Shown: piece after piece, positions 56,424 to 64,000 of the stretch | Layout: every line of letters begins with the position of its first letter | Numbering within the stretch: position 1 is the first letter of the stretch | Assembly (NCBI RefSeq): GCF_963678865.1 | Contig: NZ_OY787459.1 | Location: 2,942,501-3,006,500 of the forward strand | Origin: Maridesulfovibrio sp. | GTDB lineage: Bacteria > Desulfobacterota > Desulfovibrionia > Desulfovibrionales > Desulfovibrionaceae | Direction of reading: 5' to 3' | DNA: 64,000 bases | Notes under the pieces: generated by a model | Databases searched by the model: none | What the model saw: only the letters and a program-made list of their open reading frames with translations | What the model was told of the DNA's origin: nothing | Made by a program: the position numbers and the translations under genes

Positions 56424-57209
56424 TTGAGTTCGGAAACTATTTTACTTTTTGATGTAGGGAACACCAATACAAAAATCGGTTTTTCCACCCGTGATAAAAT
56501 CGGGCCTTCATTCACCCTGCCGACTGATCCCGGCGGCACTGCTGATTCATGGGGGCTGAAGCTGCTCGAAATATGCCGTGTGGCCGGTTTTTCCCATGAG
56601 GATATCCTCGGCGGGGCCGTATCCTCGGTTGTTCCGCCCATGAATCCGATCCTGAAGCGGGCCGTGGAAAGGTTCTTTCCCTGCGAACTGCGCTTTGCTC
56701 CGGATACCATCCCGCTATCCCTTAACAACAGGTACGAAAGGCCTTGGGAAGTTGGCGCGGACAGGTTGGTCACCGCTTTTGCCGGCCGCCAGATCAGCGA
56801 CAGTGAGAAACTCATAGTAGTTGATTTCGGCACAGCTACCACTTTCGACTGCGTGGTGGGCATGGATTACATGGGCGGGCTGATCTGCCCCGGAGTGCTT
56901 TCGTCCACAAAGGCGCTGGCATCCGGTACTGCGAAGCTGCCGCATATTTCTTTGGAGCTTGAGTCCGAGACCATCAGGCCGGGCAAGTCTACCACCGACA
57001 GCCTTAATCAGGGGCTGATTTTCGGGTTCGCAGCCATGGTCGAAGGATTGAGCGAACGCTTGAGCAAGACCCTCGGCGGTGAGGTCGAGCTTATCGCTAC
57101 CGGTGGTTTTGCCTCCAAGATAGATGAAGTCTGCCGGGCCATTGACCGTGTGGAACCGACGCTCCTGTTGGACGGGTTGCGCATGGCTTGGTTTGGCAGT
57201 GAAAAATAG
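56424..57209 (+). CDS. coaX: Type III pantothenate kinase
   Basis: A 261-residue ASKHA-fold kinase for the first step of CoA synthesis. Motifs DVGNTNTKIGF, GADRLVTAFAG and VVDFGTATTFD mark the family. The TTG 56424 start is chosen because GGAG sits about eight bases upstream and the conserved protein starts here; an upstream TTG at 56388 would add 12 residues. It precedes eno by 82 bases, without a clear terminator between. Confidence 0.9.
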   Translation: MSSETILLFDVGNTNTKIGFSTRDKIGPSFTLPTDPGGTADSWGLKLLEICRVAGFSHEDILGGAVSSVVPPMNPILKRAVERFFPCELRFAPDTIPLSLNNRYERPWEVGADRLVTAFAGRQISDSEKLIVVDFGTATTFDCVVGMDYMGGLICPGVLSSTKALASGTAKLPHISLELESETIRPGKSTTDSLNQGLIFGFAAMVEGLSERLSKTLGGEVELIATGGFASKIDEVCRAIDRVEPTLLLDGLRMAWFGSEK

Positions 57210-57255
57210 TTTAGTGTAGGTTTTTTGACCGGGAATGTGCCCGGTAGTTCAGTAA

Positions 57256-58584
<1,329 letters not shown>

Positions 58585-58612
58585 GAGAAAGTCTGATTGT
58601 TTGGTTTATTGC

Positions 58613-58645
58613 AGGGCTGCGGAGTTATCTTCGCAGCCCTTTTTA
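58613..58645 (+). terminator. Rho-independent terminator of eno
   Basis: Stem AGGGCTGCG / CGCAGCCCT with a ten-base loop, followed by TTTTTA. Confidence 0.9.
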
Positions 58646-58763
58646 TGTATATGGCAGGTAGTTGTTGTGTCGGTGAGGGAATAGGATATTGTCTTCTTGC
58701 CAGTGGGAGAAAATTACAATATGGCTTTTTCACCCACAGGCCAAAAACAGCGGAGAAATTTCA

Positions 58764-59624
58764 ATGCAGATTTTGAATGGTAAAGAAACAGCCCTTACTA
58801 TTCGTGAAGAGCTGAAAGTAGAGATAGACGGACTCAAGGACAAACACGGTAGAGCGCCCGGTCTGGCCGTTATTCTGGTCGGCGAGGACCCCGCTTCTCA
58901 GGTATACGTGCGCAACAAGGAAATTGCCTGCGAAAAAGCTGGTATTGTTTCCTCTGCCCATCGTATTGATGCGTCCGTTTCTCAGGAAGAGCTTGAAGCC
59001 CTGATCCAGAAGCTCAATGCAGACGACACCATCGACGGTATTCTTTTGCAACTGCCCCTGCCCAAGGGACTGGACAGCCAGCGCTGTCTCGAACTCATCG
59101 ATCCCGGTAAGGATGTAGACGGTTTCCACCCCATGAACGTAGGCAAGCTCATGCTCGGCCTGCCCGGTTTCCGGTCCTGCACTCCCGCAGGCATCATGAC
59201 CCTGCTGGAACGCTACAACCTGCCCACCTCAGGCAAAAAAGCCGTGGTCGTAGGACGTTCCAACATCGTAGGCAAGCCCCTTGCCATGATGCTCATGCAG
59301 TACGGTGATTTCGCAAACGCCACCGTAACCGTCTGCCATTCCCGCACTGACAACCTCGCCGAGGAAGTCAAAGGCGCAGATTTCGTTTTCGCCGCCATCG
59401 GCATTCCCAAGTTCATCAAGAAAGAGATGGTCAAAGACGGCGCAGTTGTAGTTGACGTAGGCATCAACCGCACTGACGAAGGTCTGGTCGGTGACTGCGA
59501 CTACGCAGCACTGGAAGGCGTAGCGTCCGCTATGACTCCCGTTCCCGGCGGAGTAGGTCCCATGACTATTGCGCAGCTTTTGATCAACACCGTACAGGCT
59601 TATAAGGAGCATGTAGGGGCTTAA
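58764..59624 (+). CDS. folD: Methylenetetrahydrofolate dehydrogenase/cyclohydrolase
   Basis: A 286-residue enzyme of one-carbon metabolism. Catalytic Lys region in [18 protein letters not shown], the signature [14 protein letters not shown], the Rossmann motif [14 protein letters not shown], and [15 protein letters not shown] near the end. ATG 58764 has GGAG upstream; an extension to 58689 is not conserved. Confidence 0.96.
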   Translation: MQILNGKETALTIREELKVEIDGLKDKHGRAPGLAVILVGEDPASQVYVRNKEIACEKAGIVSSAHRIDASVSQEELEALIQKLNADDTIDGILLQLPLPKGLDSQRCLELIDPGKDVDGFHPMNVGKLMLGLPGFRSCTPAGIMTLLERYNLPTSGKKAVVVGRSNIVGKPLAMMLMQYGDFANATVTVCHSRTDNLAEEVKGADFVFAAIGIPKFIKKEMVKDGAVVVDVGINRTDEGLVGDCDYAALEGVASAMTPVPGGVGPMTIAQLLINTVQAYKEHVGA

Positions 59625-59649
59625 TAAGCTGCAGGTGAATAAGTTTTCC

Positions 59650-59693
59650 AAAATTAACGGGCCGTTGTTCTTTTACAGCGGCCCGTTAATTTT
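59650..59693 (+). terminator. Rho-independent terminator of folD
   Basis: 15-bp stem AAAATTAACGGGCCG / CGGCCCGTTAATTTT with a 14-base loop. It can also act on the convergent gene at 59730. Confidence 0.85.
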
Positions 59694-59729
59694 GGTCTCG
59701 TAAGCACTATGTTTAAATATGATGGTTTA

Positions 59730-60392
59730 TTAGTAAATTGTTGGTGGGATGGGTGTTGTTCTAATTTTGTCTTTTGAGTTGTAAAAAAAGTCAACAATTG
59801 TCACTATTTTGGGCTCTAGGAGCTTGCCTATAGATACTAGGTCGGTAGCGGTTTTTTTATGCCAGTTATTAGGCAGCAAAGCTGATGTAAGTTTATTTTT
59901 GTTTTTTTCTAGCTTTTTTGAATAAAAGTTTAGGAAGGAATCTTCTATGAGATACAGCCTATAGTCTTGATTTAGGCGAGGGAGTTTTTCGTCATGTAGT
60001 GTTTCGTGTATCATCGAATATAGAGTTATATTTTGTTTTCCCTTAAATAATATTTCAGCTGTTGCTTGCATAAATTTCATTGACACGCCCATAAGTAGCT
60101 TTGTCCTAAGGCTATCGAGTACAAGGTTTGCATTTTGCTCATCTTGTTTCTGTATCGTTTGTTTTTGTAATTTAGCTTTTTGGGCAAGCTCTTTAAGTTT
60201 AGAACTGATAGCGTTTTTTTCATTTATTAAGTAGTTAATATCGTCTTTAAGTTTTGCCTTGTCTTCAGTGAGTTGTTTGTTCTCATAGATTGGTATGACT
60301 GTATAAAAATATCCACCTATAACAACAGCAGCCATTAAAATTTGAAAAACTATATTGATTCTAGAAAGATATCTGTCAATCGTATGTTTCAT
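59730..60392 (-). CDS. Unknown membrane-anchored coiled-coil protein
   Basis: A 220-residue protein with one N-terminal transmembrane helix (VFQILMAAVVIGGYFYTVIP), a coiled coil of about 50 residues (QLTEDKAKLKDDINYLINE and following) and a helical, lysine-rich C-terminal half. I recognise no family. The gene is much richer in AT than its neighbours, which suggests recent acquisition, but AGGAGA eight bases before the ATG shows it is probably a real, translated gene. It stands alone between folD's terminator and the HD-GYP gene. Confidence 0.7.
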   Translation of the reverse strand: MKHTIDRYLSRINIVFQILMAAVVIGGYFYTVIPIYENKQLTEDKAKLKDDINYLINEKNAISSKLKELAQKAKLQKQTIQKQDEQNANLVLDSLRTKLLMGVSMKFMQATAEILFKGKQNITLYSMIHETLHDEKLPRLNQDYRLYLIEDSFLNFYSKKLEKNKNKLTSALLPNNWHKKTATDLVSIGKLLEPKIVTIVDFFYNSKDKIRTTPIPPTIY

Positions 60393-60725
60393 CTGCTTCT
60401 CCTATATGAAGTTTATGATAATATATATCAAGGTTGAAAGTCGGTGTGAAGTATTAATCGTTACTTCCCTCGAAACCGCGAGAAAGGGGAATCCTATCTT
60501 GTTTTCTTAGAACCCCAAAATTGTTCCCAGAGAATAATATTTTTTATTCTACTAGAATTATTCCAACAGAATATTTTTTGATGCTCTACTGGAATAATTT
60601 AATCCTATCCCATTGCCTTTCCCATATATTTTAAAACCAATTCTTCCCCCTATCCCCCACCAGACAATTTCAGTATAAAGTCGGAATAAATTTACCCCAG
60701 CCCAGATTAAATAACGGATACCCAC
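60393..60725. other. 333-base gap between the unknown gene and the HD-GYP gene
   Basis: Contains the direct repeats at 60531-60601; apart from that it shows an AT-rich sequence with no clear promoter. Confidence 0.5.
60531..60601. repeat. Imperfect tandem repeat of about 35 bases
   Basis: Two copies, 60531-60565 and 60568-60601, share AGAAT(AA)TATTTTTT, then CTCTACT or TTCTACT, then GGAATAATT or AGAATTATT. Short inverted pairs (ATTATTCCA at 60557 and TGGAATAAT at 60590) lie within. No other copy is seen in the window. Confidence 0.5.
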
Positions 60726-61544
60726 ATGAAAGGACTCACTGAACTTCTGACCTGTATTCAGGAAATTTCCGGCGGCAATTATTCCAATGACATTATGGAT
60801 CTGACTACGGATAAATATGATCCTTATGTGCGGGAACTGGCGGAGTCAGTAGGTTTGATGATGGTTCGTATTGAGGCGAGGGAGTTTGCCCTTGAGCAGG
60901 CCAATGATGAACTCAGGTGCAATATTGTGGCGACCATCAAGGCCGTGGCAAGGGGGTTGAGCCTGCGCGACCCGTATACCCGCGGGCATGCGGAGCGGGT
61001 GGGGAATTATTGTGAACGGCTGGCGCGGCGCATGGGACTGCCGGATGACGAAATATGGACCGTGCATGTGGCCGGAACCCTGCATGATATAGGCAAGATC
61101 GGGTTCAGTGATCGTTTGATTCAGAATGTGGATACCAAAGTTGACGCGGATATGCTGGCGGAGATCAAGCAGCACCCGGAATGGGGTTTCAGGATGCTGC
61201 GCGGGCTGGAATTTCTCGGTCCTGCGTTGGATTATGTGCGTTCACATCATGAGCGGCTGGATGGCACCGGATACCCCAATGGTCTGCAGGGTGATGAAAT
61301 CAAGACCGGATCGCGCATTCTGTCCATTGCCGATGTTTTTGACGCGGTAACCACTACCCGCAGTTATCAGGAAGCCATGGATCTTGATAAGGCTTTCTCC
61401 ATCCTGCGCAAGCTTGCAGGGCCTGCCCTTGACCCTGAGTTGGTTGAGCTTTTCATCGCTGATATCAAAGAAAAAGGTCTTGAGGATGTGGAAGAAAATT
61501 TTATGACCTGTGCAATGGGAAATAGCCTTTCTGAAAAGATATAA
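60726..61544 (+). CDS. HD-GYP domain phosphodiesterase
   Basis: A 272-residue soluble protein. An N-terminal helical segment (about residues 1-65) is followed by the HD-GYP domain: DPYTRGHAERVGNYCERLA, GTLHDIGKIGFSD with the HD pair, RSHHERLDGTGYPNGLQGDEI with the GYP motif, and ADVFDAVTTTRSY. It should hydrolyse c-di-GMP to pGpG or GMP. It has no receiver or PAS domain, so its input is not visible. ATG 60726 begins after CCCAC, with no strong ribosome site. Confidence 0.9.
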   Translation: MKGLTELLTCIQEISGGNYSNDIMDLTTDKYDPYVRELAESVGLMMVRIEAREFALEQANDELRCNIVATIKAVARGLSLRDPYTRGHAERVGNYCERLARRMGLPDDEIWTVHVAGTLHDIGKIGFSDRLIQNVDTKVDADMLAEIKQHPEWGFRMLRGLEFLGPALDYVRSHHERLDGTGYPNGLQGDEIKTGSRILSIADVFDAVTTTRSYQEAMDLDKAFSILRKLAGPALDPELVELFIADIKEKGLEDVEENFMTCAMGNSLSEKI

Positions 61545-61639
61545 AAAATAGTTGAGAATTCTTCCTAATAAGCTTGCCTTCTTTTTATAAGTGCTTATTA
61601 TTTTACTTCGCGTTAAGCATATCTTAACAATCGTATAGC

Positions 61640-61835
61640 ACAGTGAAGACCTAATAAAAGGTTTTGATTTGCCTCTTCCCGAGGCTTACTCCTCCGGAAT
61701 GTTGCCTTTTAGGCCATTTTAAATCTATTTTTCTGTAGATTTGTAGCTTTTTTAAACTCTTTTTACGAAGATGGTTTAAGGCGCCGGAGGTAAATTTTAA
61801 TAAACTAAAAGCGCTAAGCGCATCAAATCAGCCTC
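61640..61835 (-). repeat. Dispersed intergenic repeat array upstream of uvrA
   Basis: Contains CTAATAAAAGGTTTTGATT, then CTCTTCCCGAGGC, then TTTAAGGCGCCGGAGG, and finally AAAAGCGCTAAGCGCATCAA (61807-61826), which is the complement of the module at 45077. The end lies only 15 bases before the uvrA start, so the repeat forms the uvrA leader. Confidence 0.55.
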
Positions 61836-61840
61836 TTATC

Positions 61841-64000
61841 ATGAATACAAAAACTATACATATCGAAGGTGCGCGTCAGCACAACCTCAAGAATTTGAAC
61901 CTTGATATCCCGCGTGATCAGCTTGTGGTGGTCTGCGGTCCTTCGGGGTCCGGTAAATCCACATTGTCCTTCGACATTGTTTATGCCGAGGGCCAGCGAC
62001 GTTATGTGGAATCCCTTTCCGCCTACGCCCGTCAGTTTCTGCCGCAGTTGGACAAGCCGAAAGTGGATAAGATTGAGGGCTTGTCCCCGGCGATTTCTCT
62101 GGAACAGCAATCAACATCACGCAACCCGCGTTCGACCGTGGGTACGGTGACTGAAATTTACGACTTTTTGCGTGTATTCTTTGCTCGGCTGGGCAAATTC
62201 CATTGCCCGGAATGCGGCATTCCCATCGCGGCTCAGACTTCGGACGAAATTCTGGAACGGATCATGGGGTTGGGCGAAGGAACCAAATTCATGCTGCTGG
62301 CCCCCATGGTGGATCACCAGAAAGGAACCCATAAAGATCTGTTTAAAAAATTGAAAAAAGAAGGTTTCGTGCGTGTGCGCGTGGACGGACAGGTCTATGG
62401 AATTGATGATGTGCCGGACCTTGAGAAGAATAAGAAACACAACATTGATCTGGTTGTGGACCGCCTTGTAATCAAAGGCGACATGAAAAAGCGACTGGGC
62501 GATTCCCTGGAACTTGCTTTGCGCTACGGTGATGAATCCATCGTAGTTTCCATTATAGGTGGTGAAGATGTTTATCTCTCAACCATGTCCACCTGCCCCT
62601 CATGCAAGATCAGTATGCCCAAACTTTCCCCGCAGCTGTTTTCGTTCAACAGTCCGCAGGGGGCCTGTACGCTTTGTTCCGGCATCGGCAGTGTGGAATA
62701 TTACGAACCTGAACTGCTGGCCCCTAACAAAGGGCTTTCCCTCAAGGCCGGGGCGGTCATCCCGTGGAAATCTCCGAAAATGTTTGAGCGCTATGAGGCT
62801 GATTTTCGTGCATTGGGCAAAGAATACGGTTTCAAGGTCGATACTCCGCTCAGTGACTTTTCTGAAGCCGCGCACAAGGCTTTGTTCTACGGCGATAAAA
62901 AAATTGGTTGGGAAGGAGTGGTTGACCTGCTCGAAGTCGGACACAACCTCGGGCGTATCTGGCGTGATGAACTTTCCAGATTCCGTCAGTCAAGACCGTG
63001 TCCTGCGTGTGAGGGGGCGAGACTTCGCCCTGAATCCCTTGCTGTCAAAGTAGAGGGCGTATCAATTTTTGATTTCTGTTCCATGTCCATCAAGCGGGCA
63101 CTGGACTGGCTGCAGGAACTTGAGTTTTCAGGTCATGAGATGCTCATTGCCGAACCGCTTTTGAAGGAATTGACCCACCGTCTCGGTTTTATGGTCAATG
63201 TAGGGCTTGATTACCTGAACCTTGGCCGGAACATGGCGACACTTTCCGGCGGAGAGGCTCAGCGCATCAGGCTGGCTGGGCAGCTCGGTTCCGGGCTGGT
63301 GGGGGTCACTTACGTGCTTGATGAACCTTCCATAGGTCTGCATCCGCGCGATAACGAGCGGCTGATCAAGACCCTGCGTTCTTTGCAGGCCCGAGGTAAC
63401 ACCGTATTGGTTGTGGAACATGATGAATCCACCATTCGCAACGCCGACCACGTGATTGAGATTGGTCCCGGTTCGGGCATGCTTGGCGGGGAGATTGTTT
63501 TTCAGGGCAGTGTGAAAAAGCTGCTTGATAAAGCTCAGACCCTGACCGCCAAGTACCTGCGCGGGGAGCTGGCTCTGGACAAACCCGAAGAGCGGCGTAT
63601 TCCCAAGGACTGGATCAGGATGAAGGGGGTTAAGACCAATAACCTTAAAAATCTTGATGTGGATATTCCGCTTGGTGTGCTTTGTTGTTTTACCGGGGTT
63701 TCCGGCTCGGGCAAAAGTTCGCTGGTAGTGGATTCCCTGTACAAGCACATAGCTTTGTCCCGCGGGGTGAAAGTCGACCAGCCGGGCCGTATTTCCGGTA
63801 TTGAAGGCATTGAAAAAGTGGAGAAGATTATTTCCATCGATCAGTCGCCTATCGGCAGGACTCCACGCTCCAATCCGGCTACCTATACCAAGATTTTTGA
63901 TGAAATACGCAAGATTTTCTGCGCTACCAAGGAAGCAAAAAAACGTGGCTACAAGCCCGGACGTTTCAGTTTTAACGTGCGCGGTGGACGCTGCGAGGCC
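61841..64000 (+). CDS. uvrA: Excinuclease ABC subunit A (3' truncated by window edge)
   Basis: The first 720 codons of UvrA, the damage-recognition ATPase of nucleotide excision repair. The frame runs open from ATG 61841 to the last base of the window. Seen in order: the first P-loop GPSGSGKSTLSFD, FHCPECGIP (zinc), the CPSCKISM / CTLCSG zinc module, the ABC signature NLGRNMATLSGGEAQRIRL, Walker B VLDEPSIGLHPRD, and the second P-loop FTGVSGSGKSSLVVDS near residue 625. A full protein is over 900 residues, so the rest lies to the right. Confidence 0.97.
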   Translation, partial: MNTKTIHIEGARQHNLKNLNLDIPRDQLVVVCGPSGSGKSTLSFDIVYAEGQRRYVESLSAYARQFLPQLDKPKVDKIEGLSPAISLEQQSTSRNPRSTVGTVTEIYDFLRVFFARLGKFHCPECGIPIAAQTSDEILERIMGLGEGTKFMLLAPMVDHQKGTHKDLFKKLKKEGFVRVRVDGQVYGIDDVPDLEKNKKHNIDLVVDRLVIKGDMKKRLGDSLELALRYGDESIVVSIIGGEDVYLSTMSTCPSCKISMPKLSPQLFSFNSPQGACTLCSGIGSVEYYEPELLAPNKGLSLKAGAVIPWKSPKMFERYEADFRALGKEYGFKVDTPLSDFSEAAHKALFYGDKKIGWEGVVDLLEVGHNLGRIWRDELSRFRQSRPCPACEGARLRPESLAVKVEGVSIFDFCSMSIKRALDWLQELEFSGHEMLIAEPLLKELTHRLGFMVNVGLDYLNLGRNMATLSGGEAQRIRLAGQLGSGLVGVTYVLDEPSIGLHPRDNERLIKTLRSLQARGNTVLVVEHDESTIRNADHVIEIGPGSGMLGGEIVFQGSVKKLLDKAQTLTAKYLRGELALDKPEERRIPKDWIRMKGVKTNNLKNLDVDIPLGVLCCFTGVSGSGKSSLVVDSLYKHIALSRGVKVDQPGRISGIEGIEKVEKIISIDQSPIGRTPRSNPATYTKIFDEIRKIFCATKEAKKRGYKPGRFSFNVRGGRCEA

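Noticed and set aside
62559..63053. 164-codon open frame inside uvrA in another frame
   Set aside because: The uvrA frame is unbroken and matches the family throughout.

Overview
The window is a 64 kb piece of a bacterial chromosome. It most resembles a marine Desulfovibrio-type sulfate reducer (Desulfovibrionaceae, Maridesulfovibrio-like). This is inferred from gene content and order: F1Fo ATP synthase genes without subunits a and c and with paired b'/b subunits, a MreBCD-PBP2-RodA-bactofilin block directly before them, a UbiA-family prenyltransferase of the kind used for menaquinone, many chemoreceptors and c-di-GMP enzymes, and a family of recurring intergenic repeats. No phage, transposon, CRISPR array, tRNA or rRNA was seen.

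Layout. 1-9 kb: end of cobQ, a bacteriohemerythrin, a YifB/ComM ATPase, two methyltransferase-like genes, an orphan ParA, and a leftward operon of an FAD oxidoreductase, an M24 peptidase and a DUF4911-like protein. 9-12.5 kb: pstS-pstC-pstA behind a good Pho-box candidate, with no pstB or phoU. 12.5-14.5 kb: a PAS-GGDEF diguanylate cyclase and a radical SAM protein. 14.7-20.7 kb: cell-shape cluster mreB-mreC-mreD-mrdA-rodA-bactofilin, with a long hairpin between mreB and mreC. 20.8-26.7 kb: atpF'-F-H-A-G-D-C. 27-33.3 kb: glmU, a short ZapB-like coiled-coil gene, zapA, 6S RNA, rny, a YmdB-type phosphoesterase and tyrS. 33.5-37 kb: a small DMT-type membrane protein, a UbiA prenyltransferase and a PAS chemoreceptor.

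37-42.5 kb: a leftward pair (HDAC-like deacetylase with a C-terminal Cys-pair extension; HyuA-type hydantoinase/oxoprolinase), then a GAF sigma-54 activator. The activator is divergent from a well-formed sigma-54 promoter that reads through a long hairpin with a C-rich loop into a 77-residue unknown protein. This is the most interesting unexplained locus. 42.5-48.1 kb: an orphan znuA and a second sigma-54 promoter ahead of amtB-glnB-glnD, the nitrogen-sensing module. 48-64 kb: a chemoreceptor with an apparent C-terminal sensory domain, purD-purE, a LysE exporter, a lone receiver and a lone Hpt protein, htpG, a MerR-type regulator, coaX, eno, folD, an AT-rich orphan gene with nearby repeats, an HD-GYP protein and the first 720 codons of uvrA.

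Most of the window is housekeeping. The regulatory interest lies in the intergenic regions: two sigma-54 promoters, a phosphate box, several long palindromes, 6S RNA and a dispersed modular repeat family. All assignments come from reading the sequence; no database search was run.
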